Assembly: GCF_017991995.1 (NCBI RefSeq)
Contig: NZ_JAGOPN010000011.1
Span: forward strand, 154,342-218,341
Direction of reading: 5' to 3'
Source of the DNA: Pseudacidovorax sp.
GTDB lineage: Bacteria; Pseudomonadota; Gammaproteobacteria; Burkholderiales; Burkholderiaceae_C
Length of the DNA: 64,000 bases
Numbering within the stretch: position 1 is the first letter of the stretch; the number at the start of each line of letters is the position of its first letter. The notes under the pieces are model-generated. The model was not told the DNA's origin and ran no database searches. It was given only the letters and a program-made list of their open reading frames with translations. The position numbers were made by a program, and so were the translations under genes. Below, piece by piece: positions 35,715 through 44,873 of the stretch.

Positions 35715-36791
35715 ATGCCTCCCAGCTTCGCCCGCCCCGTCCAGCACACCATCGCCATCGCGCAGGTCGACCAGATCCTGCAGGGGGCCCGCGCACGCGG
35801 GCTGGACTGCGATGCGCTGCTGCGCCGCGCGGGCATCGCGCCCACGCTGCTGGGCTCGAACCTCGCACGCGTCACGCAGGCGCAGTACGCCACGCTGGTC
35901 GTGCAGCTCACGCGCCGCATGCGCGACGAGCTCTGGGGCCTGGCCGGCCGACCGGTGCCGCTGGGCACCTTCGCCACCGGCTGCCGCATGCTGGTGCGCT
36001 GCGAGACGCTGGGCGAGGCCCTGCGCCAGGGCGCCCGCTATGCGCACCAGGTGCTGCCCGATATCGGCGTGCATGTGCAGCGCCACGGCGGCCTGGTCAC
36101 GCTGCGCATCGACACGCGGCAGCCCCCTTCGGCACCGCTCGAGTATGCCCAGCGCTCCTTCATGTTCTTCGCCTTCGGCGTGGCCTGCTGGCTGGTGGCG
36201 CGCCGCATTCCCCTGCAGGAGGTGGTCTACGACCGCTCGGTCAATGTGCAGCGCTCCGAGGCCTCGCGCCTCTTCCAGGCGCCGGTCAGTGCGGGCCGCG
36301 ACTGGATGGGCCTGCGCTTCGAGTCGCGCTGGCTCGACCTGCCGGTGGTGCAGAGCACCGAGAGCGTGGAAGGCTTCCTGCGAAGCGTGCCCGGCGACCT
36401 GCTGGTGCGCTACCGCGACCACACCAGCCTGACCGAACGCATCCGCCGCGTGTTGCGCCGTCACCTGCACGAGGAGCTGCCGTCGCTGGAGCAGGTGAGC
36501 GCCTCGCTCGCCATGACGCCGCAGACCCTGCGCCGGCGGCTGCAGCGCGAAGGGCAGGGCTTCCAGGCCATCAAGGACAGCCTGCGCCGCGACGTGGCGG
36601 TGGAGTACCTGTCGAGGCCCGACCTCACGCTGATCGAGATCGCCGAGCGCCTGGGCTATTCGGAGGCCAGCACCTTCCACCGTGCCTTCAAGGCGTGGAC
36701 GGGGCTCGCGCCCGGCGCGTATCGCGAGCGCTACCTGGCGCGGGCGCAGGACGCGGCGGCGCCGTCCGCCGAGCCGCAGCTGTCGCACTGA
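35715..36791 (+). CDS. AraC family regulator with arabinose-binding-like N-terminal domain (OruR-type)
   Basis: This 358-residue regulator has an N-terminal domain of the PF12625 type, about 25-205 ('ILQGARARGLDCDALLRRAG', 'ETLGEALRQGARYAHQV'). The C-terminal double HTH of AraC runs from about 250 to 340 ('LPSLEQVSASLAMTPQTLRRRLQREGQGFQAIKDSLRRDVAVEYL', 'TLIEIAERLGYSEASTFHRAFKAWTGLAPGAYR'). This group often activates lipid or aromatic acyl-CoA catabolism. It lies just before the thiolase operon (124-bp gap) and is its most likely regulator. Confidence 0.9.
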   Translation: MPPSFARPVQHTIAIAQVDQILQGARARGLDCDALLRRAGIAPTLLGSNLARVTQAQYATLVVQLTRRMRDELWGLAGRPVPLGTFATGCRMLVRCETLGEALRQGARYAHQVLPDIGVHVQRHGGLVTLRIDTRQPPSAPLEYAQRSFMFFAFGVACWLVARRIPLQEVVYDRSVNVQRSEASRLFQAPVSAGRDWMGLRFESRWLDLPVVQSTESVEGFLRSVPGDLLVRYRDHTSLTERIRRVLRRHLHEELPSLEQVSASLAMTPQTLRRRLQREGQGFQAIKDSLRRDVAVEYLSRPDLTLIEIAERLGYSEASTFHRAFKAWTGLAPGAYRERYLARAQDAAAPSAEPQLSH

Positions 36792-36915
36792 CGGCGACTG
36801 TCGGCCCCCGGGCCGGCGATGTTTTCTGCCAATCCTTTTGCGCCGATCCGCGATTGGCCGTCCGGGGGGCGCTGGCCACACTGGCTGCCATGGAGCAACG
36901 CCAGAGGAACCACCG

Positions 36916-38115
36916 ATGACCCGAACCGGCCGAACCGTCCACGTCGTGGGCGTGGGCATGATCCCCTTCACCAAGCCCGGCGCCAGCGAGCCCTACACCG
37001 TGATGGGCATGCGCGCCGCCCAGGCCGCCCTGCGCGATGCGGGCGTCGACTATGCCGAGGTGCAGCAGGCCTATGTGGGCTATGTCTACGGCGACTCCAC
37101 CGCCGGCCAGGCCGCGATCTACGGCGTGGGCCTCACCGGCATTCCGGTGTTCAACGTCAACAACAACTGCGCCACGGGCTCCAGTGCGCTCTTCCTGGCG
37201 CGCCAGGCGGTGGAAAGCGGCATGGTCGAATGCGCCATCGCCCTCGGCTTCGAGCAGATGCAGCCCGGCGCGCTCAAGGGCGCCTGGGGCGACCGCCCGT
37301 CGCCCATGGCCCGCTTCGCCGAGGTCATGACCGAGCACCAGGGCTTCGACGCGGCCGCACCGCGCGCGGCGCAGTTCTTCGGCGGCGCGGGGCGCGACTA
37401 CATCCGCGCGCATGGCATCCGGCCCGACACCTTCGGCCGCATCTCGGTCAAGGCGCGCCAGCATGCGGCCCGCAATCCGCTGGCCGTGTTCCGGCAGACG
37501 CTCACCCTTGAAGAGGTGATGGCCGCGCCCACGGTGTTCGACCCGCTCACGCGCTACCAGTGCTGCCCGCCCACCTGCGGTGCGGCGGCCGCGGTGGTGT
37601 GCTCGGCGGAGTTCGCCCGCAAGCACGGCCTGGATTCCAGCGTGGCGATCCGCGCCCAGGCCATGACCACCGACCGCCCCAGCACCTTCGACAGCGGCGA
37701 CATGCGCCGCGTGGTCGGCTACGACATGAGCGTGGCCGCCGCCAATCAGGTCTACGAAACCGCCGGCGTGGGTCCGGAAGACCTGGACGTGGTCGAACTG
37801 CATGACTGCTTCACAGCCAACGAACTCATCACCTACGAGGCGCTGGGCCTCACGCCCGAGGGCACGGCCGAGCGCTTCATCCTCGACGGCGACAACACCT
37901 ATGGCGGCCGGGTGGTGACCAACCCGTCGGGCGGCCTGCTGTCCAAGGGCCATCCGCTGGGCGCCACGGGCCTGGCCCAGTGCGCCGAACTGGTCTGGCA
38001 ACTGCGCGGCCAGGCCGAGCAGCGGCAGGTGGAAGGCGCACGGCTGGCGCTGCAGCACAACCTGGGGCTGGGCGGCGCCTGCGTGGTCACGCTCTACGAG
38101 AAGGTCGGCGCATGA
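36916..38115 (+). CDS. thiolase family protein (SCP-x / lipid-transfer type)
   Basis: This 399-residue thiolase-fold enzyme has nucleophile Cys in 'NVNNNCATGSSALFLARQA', the Cys/His region 'VVELHDCFTANELITYEALG' and catalytic His in 'NPSGGLLSKGHPLGATGLAQ'. The SCP-x branch cleaves branched or sterol side-chain 3-ketoacyl-CoAs, or performs retro-aldol steps with MaoC-like partners. GAGGAAC precedes the ATG. It overlaps the next gene by 4 bp. In this operon it would be the last (C-C cleaving) step of the pathway. Confidence 0.9.
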   Translation: MTRTGRTVHVVGVGMIPFTKPGASEPYTVMGMRAAQAALRDAGVDYAEVQQAYVGYVYGDSTAGQAAIYGVGLTGIPVFNVNNNCATGSSALFLARQAVESGMVECAIALGFEQMQPGALKGAWGDRPSPMARFAEVMTEHQGFDAAAPRAAQFFGGAGRDYIRAHGIRPDTFGRISVKARQHAARNPLAVFRQTLTLEEVMAAPTVFDPLTRYQCCPPTCGAAAAVVCSAEFARKHGLDSSVAIRAQAMTTDRPSTFDSGDMRRVVGYDMSVAAANQVYETAGVGPEDLDVVELHDCFTANELITYEALGLTPEGTAERFILDGDNTYGGRVVTNPSGGLLSKGHPLGATGLAQCAELVWQLRGQAEQRQVEGARLALQHNLGLGGACVVTLYEKVGA

Positions 38116-38555
38116 TCGACCGCCAGTACATCGGCCATGCCATGCCGCCCTTCGAGGTGGACGTGGAGCCGGGCCGGCTGCGCTTCTTTGCCAAGGCCAC
38201 CGGCCAGACGGACCCCGTCTACGCCGACGAGGCCGCAGCCCGCGCCGCGGGCCATCCGGGCCTGCCGGTGCCGCCCACCTTCCTGTTCTGCCTGGAGATG
38301 GAGTCGCCCGATCCGGCCGCCATCCGCAACCTGCTCGGGCTGGACTACCGCCGGCTGCTGCATGGCGAGCAGGGCTTTGCCTACCACCGGCTCGCCCATG
38401 CCGGCGACCGCCTGCGCTTTGCGCAGCGCATCGAGGACATCTACGACAAGAAGGGCGGCGCGCTGGAGTTCGTCGTACGCCAGACCCATGTGAGCAACCA
38501 GCGCGGCGAGCATGTGGCCGACCTGCGCAGCGTGACGGTGATGCGCCATGGCTGA
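38112..38555 (+). CDS. FAS1-like/MaoC N-terminal hot-dog dehydratase subunit
   Basis: This 147-residue single hot-dog domain is of the MaoC_dehydrat_N (PF13452) type: 'FFAKATGQTDPVYADEAAAR', 'LPVPPTFLFCLEM', 'LLHGEQGFAYHRLAHAGDRL'. It lacks the catalytic Asp-x4-His seen in the next subunit, so it is probably the substrate-binding half of a two-subunit enoyl-CoA hydratase. It overlaps the thiolase (ATGA) and the next MaoC gene (8 bp), which supports a complex made in stoichiometric amounts. Confidence 0.88.
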   Translation: MIDRQYIGHAMPPFEVDVEPGRLRFFAKATGQTDPVYADEAAARAAGHPGLPVPPTFLFCLEMESPDPAAIRNLLGLDYRRLLHGEQGFAYHRLAHAGDRLRFAQRIEDIYDKKGGALEFVVRQTHVSNQRGEHVADLRSVTVMRHG

Positions 38556-39009
38556 AGTCCTGGCCGACACCGCGCCCGCCGCCACCCGGCTCGCGCCCGC
38601 ACAGCTCGCCGCACTGCGCGTGGGCGACCGGCTGCCGCCGCTGCAGCTGCCACCGGTGAGCCGCCTCACGCTGGCGCTGTACTGCGGTGCCTCGGGCGAC
38701 CACAACCCCATTCACGTGGACAGGGACTTCGCCCGCGCCGCCGGCCAGGCCGACGTGTTCGCGCACGGCATGCTGTCCATGGCCTGGCTGGGCCGCCTGC
38801 TCACCGACTGGGTGCCGCAGCAAGCCGTGCGCCGTTTCGATGTGCGCTTTGCCGCCATCACCCAGGTCGGCGAGGCCATCCGCTGCACCGGCGAAGTGGC
38901 CGGGATCGTCGTCGAGCAGGGCGAGCGCCGCGCGCGGCTGCTGCTGCAGACGACCAACGAGGCCGGCCAGATCAAGCTGCAGGGCGAGGCCGTCGTCGCC
39001 CTGGACTGA
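38548..39009 (+). CDS. MaoC family enoyl-CoA hydratase subunit
   Basis: This 153-residue hot-dog protein carries the (R)-hydratase motif 'GASGDHNPIHVDRDFARAAG' (Asp and His of the D-x4-H pair) and 'VFAHGMLSMAWLGRLLTDW'. With the preceding subunit it should form a heteromeric hydratase acting on bulky enoyl-CoA, as in actinobacterial sterol side-chain pathways and their proteobacterial analogues. It is the third gene of the thiolase operon. Confidence 0.9.
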   Translation: MAEVLADTAPAATRLAPAQLAALRVGDRLPPLQLPPVSRLTLALYCGASGDHNPIHVDRDFARAAGQADVFAHGMLSMAWLGRLLTDWVPQQAVRRFDVRFAAITQVGEAIRCTGEVAGIVVEQGERRARLLLQTTNEAGQIKLQGEAVVALD

Positions 39010-39054
39010 ACCACCGACCACCGCATCCGCTCCCCATTCCGCCGAAGGAACTCC

Positions 39055-39882
39055 ATGTCAAGAAAACTCGAAGGCAAGGTCGCCATCGTCTCGGGCTCCG
39101 GCCGCGGCATCGGCCGCGAGATCGCCCTCAAGCTCGCAGGCGAAGGCGCCCGCGTGGTCATCAACGACCTGGACGCCGGCCCGGCCGAGCAGACCGTGCG
39201 CGACATCCAGGCCCGCGACGGGCAGGCGGTGGCCTGCATCGGCAGCGTCACCGAAGCCGGCTTCGCCGAGCGCTTCGTCGCCACCGCCATCGACACCTTC
39301 GGCGGGCTCGACATCATCGTCAACAACGCCGGCTACACCTGGGACAACGTGGTGCAGAAGATGAGCGACGAGCAATGGGAGGCCATGCTCGCCGTGCACC
39401 TGACGGCGCCCTTCCGCGTGCTGCGTGCGGCCGCGGACTTCATCCGCGACGCCGCCCGCCGCGAGGCCGACGAGGGCCGGCCGGTGCATCGCAAGGTGGT
39501 CAACATCTCGTCGGTGTCGGGCGTCTACGGCAATGCCGGCCAGGCCAACTACGCCGCCGCCAAGGCCGGCATCAACGGCCTGACCAAGGCGCTGGCCAAG
39601 GAATGGGGCCGCTACCGCGTCAACGTCAACAGCGTGGCCTTCGGGCTCATCATGACGCGCCTGACCGAGGCGGCCGCGGGCAGTGACGCGAGCATCGACA
39701 TCGCCGGCCGGCAGATCCGCGTGGGCGTGAATCCGCAGATCCTCAAGTCCATCGAGCAGACCATTCCGCTGGGCCGCGGCGGCACGCCCGAAGAAGCCGC
39801 GGGCGCCGTCTACCTGCTGTGCATTCCCGAGTCCGACTTCGTCAGCGGCCAGGTGCTGGTCTGCGGCGGCGGCAAGCCCTGA
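39055..39882 (+). CDS. SDR family 3-hydroxyacyl-CoA dehydrogenase / FabG-like
   Basis: This 275-residue enzyme has 'IVSGSGRGIGREIALKLAGEG', 'VINDLDAGPAEQTV' (Asp after beta-2, so NAD-preferring), 'DIIVNNAGYTWDN', catalytic 'NISSVSGVYGNAGQANYAAAKAG' and 'FVSGQVLVCGGGKP'. The 'GYTWD' and 'EADEGRPVHRKVVN' segments are typical of the peroxisomal-type hydroxyacyl-CoA dehydrogenases. Its operon position, after the hydratases, fits a dehydrogenase step on 3-hydroxyacyl-CoA. Ribosome site AAGGAA. Confidence 0.9.
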   Translation: MSRKLEGKVAIVSGSGRGIGREIALKLAGEGARVVINDLDAGPAEQTVRDIQARDGQAVACIGSVTEAGFAERFVATAIDTFGGLDIIVNNAGYTWDNVVQKMSDEQWEAMLAVHLTAPFRVLRAAADFIRDAARREADEGRPVHRKVVNISSVSGVYGNAGQANYAAAKAGINGLTKALAKEWGRYRVNVNSVAFGLIMTRLTEAAAGSDASIDIAGRQIRVGVNPQILKSIEQTIPLGRGGTPEEAAGAVYLLCIPESDFVSGQVLVCGGGKP

Positions 39883-39904
39883 GCCGGCGCACGCGAGGGC
39901 GACC

Positions 39905-41056
39905 ATGGAAAGCATCCTCACCTACCCCCGCCAGGTCTTCCGCGACGACCATGAGCTGCTGCGCCAGACCGTGCGCCGCTTCCTGGACCGCGAATGCCGC
40001 CCGCGCCAGGCCGAGTGGGACCGCGAAGGCCGCGTGGACCGTGAGACCTGGCTCAAGGCCGGCCGCGAGGGCCTGCTGTGCCCCACGCTCGACAGTGCCT
40101 GGGGCGGCGGCGGTGGCGACTTCGGCCATGCGGCCGTGATCGTCGAGGAGATCGGCCGCTCGGGCATCTCGGGCCTGGGCTTCGGCCTGCATTCCGATGT
40201 GGTCGCGCCGTACATCGCGCGGCTGGGCACCGAGGCGCAGAAGGCGCGCTGGCTGCCCGGTTGCGTGAGCGGCGAGACCATCCTGGCCATCGCCATGAGC
40301 GAGCCCGGCGCCGGCAGCGACCTGCGCGCCGTCCGCACCACGGCCCGGCGCGAGGGCGACGACTACGTCATCGACGGCAGCAAGACCTTCATCTCCAACG
40401 GCCTGAACTGCGACCTGGTGGTCGTCGTCGCCAAGACCGCCCCCGACCTCGGCGGCAAGGGCGTCTCGCTGCTGCTGGTGGAGGCCGACCGGCCGGGCTT
40501 CCGGCGCGGGCGCAAGCTCGACAAGATGGGCCAGGAAGCCGCCGACACGGCCGAGCTCTTCTTCGATGGGGTGCGCGTTCCCGCCGGCAACCTGCTGGGC
40601 GAGGAGAACAAGGGGCTGGGCTACCTGATGCAGGAGCTGGCCCAGGAGCGCTTCGTCATCGCGCTCGGCGCGGCGGCCAAGCTGGAGGCCATGTACGAGG
40701 AGACGGTGCGCTACACCCGCGAGCGCATCGTCTTCGGCAAGCCGCTGCTGGACATGCAGAACACCCGCTTCGCGCTGGCCGGCATCCGCACCCGCGCGAC
40801 GGCGGTGCGCATGATGGTCGACCAGTACCTGGCGGAACACCTGCGCCGCCGGCTGACGCTGGACGAGGCCGCCATGGCCAAGCTCTTCGCCACCGAGGAG
40901 CTCGGGCGCGCGCTGGACGAGATGCTGCAGCTGTACGGCGGCTACGGCTACATGATGGACTACCCGATCTGCCGGGCCTTCGTCGACTCGCGCGTGATGC
41001 GCATCTACGGCGGCACGAGCGAGGTGATGAAGGAGCTCATCGCCCGCAACCTGTGA
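39905..41056 (+). CDS. acyl-CoA dehydrogenase
   Basis: This 383-residue flavoprotein has 'AIAMSEPGAGSDLRAVRTTA' (FAD/substrate binding), 'YVIDGSKTFISNGLNCD', 'GYLMQELAQERFVIALGAAA' and the C-terminal signature 'QLYGGYGYMMDYPICRAFVD', 'RIYGGTSEVMKELIARNL'. The residue before GT is Gly (YGGT) rather than the Glu of the MCAD/SCAD type, so the catalytic base must be elsewhere, as in the LCAD and isovaleryl-CoA branches. It would make the enoyl-CoA hydrated by the MaoC pair. Confidence 0.93.
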   Translation: MESILTYPRQVFRDDHELLRQTVRRFLDRECRPRQAEWDREGRVDRETWLKAGREGLLCPTLDSAWGGGGGDFGHAAVIVEEIGRSGISGLGFGLHSDVVAPYIARLGTEAQKARWLPGCVSGETILAIAMSEPGAGSDLRAVRTTARREGDDYVIDGSKTFISNGLNCDLVVVVAKTAPDLGGKGVSLLLVEADRPGFRRGRKLDKMGQEAADTAELFFDGVRVPAGNLLGEENKGLGYLMQELAQERFVIALGAAAKLEAMYEETVRYTRERIVFGKPLLDMQNTRFALAGIRTRATAVRMMVDQYLAEHLRRRLTLDEAAMAKLFATEELGRALDEMLQLYGGYGYMMDYPICRAFVDSRVMRIYGGTSEVMKELIARNL

Positions 41057-41120
41057 CCGCCCCGTGATCCCACTCCGCCGCCCCGGTGCAGGGCGGCGCG
41101 CATGAACGGAGACAACGCCG

Positions 41121-42821
41121 ATGCCCTCGCTCCCCCGTCCCTTCTGGCCCCGTGGCGTGCCCGCCGACGTGCGGGTGCCCCAGGTGCCGCTCACGCATTT
41201 CCTGCAGACCGCCGCCGAGCGCTGGCCCGACAAGCCGGCCATCGTGTTCGCCGGCAGCACGCTGGACTACACGGGCCTCTGGCAGCGCAGTTGCGCGCTG
41301 GCCGGCCATCTGGCGCAGCGCCTGGGCGTGCGGCCGGGCGACCGCGTGCTGCTCGTGGCACAGAACTGCCCGCAGTTCGTCGTCGCCACCTTCGGCATCC
41401 AGCGCGCCGGCGCGGCGGTGGTGCCGGTCAACCCGATGAGCACCGCGCCGGAGCTGGCCCACTATGCCCACGACAGCGGCGCACGCGTCGCCATCTGCGC
41501 GCAGGAGTTGCTTGGGCCGGTGCAGCAGGCGGTGGCCGACGGCCTGCTCGATGCGGTGCTCGTGCTGGCCTATGCCGATGCGCTCTCGGGCGACGGCGCC
41601 TCGACGCAGGCCGAGGCCGTGCAGGGCGTGCCGGCGCTGGCCGAGGCACGACGCCCGCTGCCCGACGGGCCCTACCACGGCTTCGAGGCGGCCATTGCCG
41701 AAGGCCTGGCACCGCCGCCTTGGCATGCCGATGTGCATGCGCTGGCGGCGCTGCCCTACACCTCGGGCACCACCGGCGCGCCCAAGGGCTGCCGGCATTC
41801 GCACGCCACGCTGCTGGCCTCCAACCTGGCCTCGCAGGTGTGGCGCGGGCTGCATTCGGAATCTGTCTTCCTGTGCGTGGCGCCGCTGTTCCACATGCTG
41901 GGCATGCAGAACGGCATGAACCTGCCGATCACGCTGGGCGCCACCGTGGTCATGATGCCCCGCTGGAACGCGGCCCAGGCCGTGGCCCTGGTGGCCCGCC
42001 ACCGCGTGAGCGCGTGGGCCGCACCGCCGGCCATGGTGATGGACTTCTTCGCCCAGTCCGAGGCGGCCACGGCCGACCTGAGCAGCCTCTCGATGCTCTC
42101 CGGCGGCGGCGCCGCGATGCCCGAGGCGGTGGCCGCCATGCTGCAGGCGCGCTTCGGCCTGGCCTACAACGAGGCCTACGGTCTGACCGAGACGGCGGCC
42201 TTCCTGCATGCCAACCCCGTGGACCGCGGCAAGCGCCAGTGCCTGGGCCTGCCCACGCAGGGTGTGCATTCGCTGGTGGTCGATCCGGAGTCGCTGGCGC
42301 CGCTGCCGCCCGGCGAGGTAGGCGAGCTGGTCACCCGCGGTCCGCAGCTCATGCTCGGCTACTGGCGCCAGCCCGAGGCCGATGCCCAGGCCTTCGTCAC
42401 CATCGACGGCCAGCGCTACCTGCGCACCGGCGACCTCGCGCATGTGGACGAGGAGGGCTACTTCTTCATGCGCGACCGCCTCAAGCGCATGATCAATGCC
42501 AGCGGCTTCAAGGTCTGGCCCGCCGAGGTCGAGGCCATGCTCTACGAGCACGAGGCCGTGCTCGAAGCCTGCGTGGTCGGCGTGCCCGACCCGCGCCGCG
42601 GCGAGACGGTGCGGGCGCTCGTCGTCGCGCGGCCCGGCCGCACCCTCACCGAGGCCGGCCTGCTCGACTGGTGCCGCACGCGCATGTCGGCCTACAAGGT
42701 GCCGCGCAGCGTGCGCTTTCTGTCCGCGCTGCCGCGCTCGGCCACCGGCAAGGTCGCCTGGCGTGCCCTGCAGGAGGCCGAAGCCCGCGCGGCCCTCATC
42801 CCCACCCAGGAGGCCGCATGA
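41121..42821 (+). CDS. AMP-dependent acyl-CoA synthetase (fatty-acid/aromatic CoA ligase)
   Basis: This 566-residue ANL ligase has P-loop 'LPYTSGTTGAPKGC', A5 'YNEAYGLTETAAF', 'YLRTGDLAHVDEEGYFFMRDR', A8 hinge 'RLKRMINASGFKVWPAEVE' and A10 Lys in 'RSATGKVAWRAL'. It activates a carboxylic acid with ATP and CoA; the chain type is not predictable. The ATG follows ACGGAGAC, and the stop overlaps the isomerase start (ATGA). It is the entry step of the operon's beta-oxidation-like route. Confidence 0.93.
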   Translation: MPSLPRPFWPRGVPADVRVPQVPLTHFLQTAAERWPDKPAIVFAGSTLDYTGLWQRSCALAGHLAQRLGVRPGDRVLLVAQNCPQFVVATFGIQRAGAAVVPVNPMSTAPELAHYAHDSGARVAICAQELLGPVQQAVADGLLDAVLVLAYADALSGDGASTQAEAVQGVPALAEARRPLPDGPYHGFEAAIAEGLAPPPWHADVHALAALPYTSGTTGAPKGCRHSHATLLASNLASQVWRGLHSESVFLCVAPLFHMLGMQNGMNLPITLGATVVMMPRWNAAQAVALVARHRVSAWAAPPAMVMDFFAQSEAATADLSSLSMLSGGGAAMPEAVAAMLQARFGLAYNEAYGLTETAAFLHANPVDRGKRQCLGLPTQGVHSLVVDPESLAPLPPGEVGELVTRGPQLMLGYWRQPEADAQAFVTIDGQRYLRTGDLAHVDEEGYFFMRDRLKRMINASGFKVWPAEVEAMLYEHEAVLEACVVGVPDPRRGETVRALVVARPGRTLTEAGLLDWCRTRMSAYKVPRSVRFLSALPRSATGKVAWRALQEAEARAALIPTQEAA

Positions 42822-43624
42822 CGGCATCGCCAGAAGCCCGGCACATGGTGCGCCTGGAGGTGCGCGAACAGGTCGCCACCCTCACCCTCGACTGCCCCGA
42901 GAAGCGCAATGCCTTCGACCTGGTGCTGCGTGACCAGCTGGCCGAAGCCGTGCGCACGGTGCGGCGCGACCGCGACATCCGCGCCGTGGTGCTCACCGGC
43001 GCGGGCGGCCACTTCTGTGCCGGCGGCGACCTGCGCAACATCGGCAGCCTGCAGATCGACAGCGGCCAGTGGCGCGAGCGCCTGGGCAACGTGCACGAAT
43101 GGCTGCGCGACCTGCTCACGCTCGACCGCCCGGTGGTCGCCGCGGTCGACGGCGCCGCGGCGGGGGCGGGCTTCAGCCTCGCGCTGGCGGCGGACTTCGT
43201 GATCGCCACGCCGCGCGCCTGGTTCGCCATGTCCTTCATCAAGGTCGGGCTGGTGCCGGACGTGGGCGCCTTCTACACGCTGCCGCGCGTGGTCGGCGTG
43301 CAGCGGGCGCGCGAGCTCATGCTTTCGGGCCGCGACGTGCGCGCCGACGAGGCCCTGCGCCTGGGCATCGTGAGCGAGCTGCATGCACCGGAGGCGCTGC
43401 TGCCGCGCGCCTGGGCCATTGCGCGCAGCTTCACCGGCGCATCGCCCACGGCCGTGAGCCTGATCAAGCGCGCACTGGCCGACGGCATGCCCTCCCTGGC
43501 CCAGGCGCTCGACGCCGAGGCGAATGCCCAGACCGTGGCGGCCGGTACGCCGGCCCACCGCGAAGCCGTGGCCGCCTTCCTGGACAAACGCCCGCTGCCC
43601 TTCAGCTGGCCGCCCGCGGCCTGA
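42818..43624 (+). CDS. enoyl-CoA hydratase/isomerase family protein, PaaG-like
   Basis: This 268-residue crotonase has oxyanion-hole segments 'GHFCAGGDLRNIGS' and 'VDGAAAGAGFSLALAADF'. The hydratase Glu pair is missing: the active segment reads 'SFIKVGLVPDVGAFYTLPR', in which a single Asp (GLVPD) takes over. That pattern is typical of PaaG and related delta3,delta2-enoyl-CoA or oxepin-forming isomerases. The hydration step is therefore probably done by the MaoC pair, with this protein shifting a double bond. It overlaps the ligase by 4 bp. Confidence 0.9.
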   Translation: MTASPEARHMVRLEVREQVATLTLDCPEKRNAFDLVLRDQLAEAVRTVRRDRDIRAVVLTGAGGHFCAGGDLRNIGSLQIDSGQWRERLGNVHEWLRDLLTLDRPVVAAVDGAAAGAGFSLALAADFVIATPRAWFAMSFIKVGLVPDVGAFYTLPRVVGVQRARELMLSGRDVRADEALRLGIVSELHAPEALLPRAWAIARSFTGASPTAVSLIKRALADGMPSLAQALDAEANAQTVAAGTPAHREAVAAFLDKRPLPFSWPPAA

Positions 43625-43626
43625 CA

Positions 43627-43776
43627 GTGCAGATCTTCGGCGGCGCGGGCTCCATGGCCGAGCACGGCATCGAGCGCTTCGACCGCGACGTGCGCCTGTT
43701 CCGAATCTACGAAGGCACCACGCAGATCCAGCAGATGGTCATCGCGCGCAACATGGTGCGCCAGGCCGCGCGCTGA
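43627..43776 (+). pseudogene. remnant of an acyl-CoA dehydrogenase C-terminus
   Basis: Directly after the isomerase stop, but in another frame, 50 codons encode an acyl-CoA dehydrogenase tail: 'VQIFGGAGSMAEHGIERF' and 'LFRIYEGTTQIQQMVIARN', ending RQAAR. It keeps the YEGT base motif but lacks the whole N-terminal and middle domains. It is not a duplicate of the intact dehydrogenase upstream, which has YGGT. It is most likely what is left of a second dehydrogenase gene after a deletion; expression as a 50-residue peptide from GTG 43627 is possible but unlikely to be functional. Confidence 0.75.
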
Positions 43777-43818
43777 GCCGCTTCCCGCATCCACCACGAA
43801 GAACCCAGGAGACACACC

Positions 43819-44817
43819 ATGATGCACATTGCACGCCGTTCGCTGCTCGGGCTGGCCCTCGCCGGCACCACGGGAGCGCTGGGCCTCGCCGGCTCGCTGC
43901 CGGCCGCGGCCGAGGCCTCGCCCGCCTATCCCGATCCCAACCGGCCCATCCGCATGGTCGTGCCCTATCCGGCCGGCGGCGCCACCGACGTGCTCGCGCG
44001 CCTGGTGGCGCAGAAGCTGGGTGAGGCCTGGAAGGTGCCGGTGGTGGTCGACAACCGCCCCGGTGCCAGCGGCACCCTGGGCACACAGCTGGTGGCGCGC
44101 GCCGCGCCCGACGGCCACACCGTGCTCTTCAGCATCGTGGCGCTGGTGCAGCAGATCCCGCTCATGAACCTGCCCTATGACCCGCTCAAGGACTTCGTGC
44201 CGGTCACGCGCGTGGCCCTGAGCCCCAGCATCCTGGCCGTGCCGCGCAGCACGCCGGCCTCGAACGTGCGCGAGTTCGTGGAGCTGGTGAAGGCGCAGCC
44301 GGGCAAGTACAGCTACGGCTCCTACGGGGCGGGCAGTTCGTCGCACATCCAGGGCTCGCTGCTGAACCTGCAGGGCGGCCTGGACATGGTGCACGTGCCC
44401 TACCAGGGCGGCGCCCCGCTGGTCAACGCGATGATGGGCGGGCAGCTGTCGGCCGCGTTCGTGGACGCGGGCTCGTCACGGCCGCACCTGCCCAAGTTCA
44501 AGCTGCTGGGCATCACCGGCACGCAGCGTGTGAGCTGGCTGCCCGATGTGCCCACCTTCAAGGAGCAGGGCCTCACCGGCTTCGAGCCGCTGGGCTGGTT
44601 CGGCATGCTGCTGCCGGCGGGCACGCCGCAGCCGGTGGTGCAGAAGTTCTCGGCCGAGTCGCTGCGCATCCTGGCGCTGCCGGACGTGCGCGAGAAGATC
44701 GAGGCGCTGGGCCTGGTGCCCGCCGGCGACACGCCGGCCGAGTTCGCCGCCGTGCTGCGCAGCGATGCGGCGGCCTATGCGGCCATCATCCGGGACGCGC
44801 AGATCCGGTTGAACTGA
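43819..44817 (+). CDS. Bug-family periplasmic substrate-binding protein
   Basis: This 332-residue protein has a signal peptide of Tat-like appearance (HIARRSLLGLALAGTTGALG, with an RRSLLG pattern). The Bug fold follows: 'YPDPNRPIRMVVPYPAGGATD', 'VDNRPGASGTLGTQLVARA', 'MVHVPYQGGAPLVNAMMGG'. Ribosome site CCAGGAGAC. It closes the beta-oxidation-like operon and so may bind the free acid that the CoA ligase activates. No TctAB genes are near. Confidence 0.92.
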   Translation: MMHIARRSLLGLALAGTTGALGLAGSLPAAAEASPAYPDPNRPIRMVVPYPAGGATDVLARLVAQKLGEAWKVPVVVDNRPGASGTLGTQLVARAAPDGHTVLFSIVALVQQIPLMNLPYDPLKDFVPVTRVALSPSILAVPRSTPASNVREFVELVKAQPGKYSYGSYGAGSSSHIQGSLLNLQGGLDMVHVPYQGGAPLVNAMMGGQLSAAFVDAGSSRPHLPKFKLLGITGTQRVSWLPDVPTFKEQGLTGFEPLGWFGMLLPAGTPQPVVQKFSAESLRILALPDVREKIEALGLVPAGDTPAEFAAVLRSDAAAYAAIIRDAQIRLN

Positions 44818-44873
44818 AGAAGCCTCGACTGCGGTGGACGGCTCAAGGCGGGCCGCATCGCGCCGCAGCCAGA

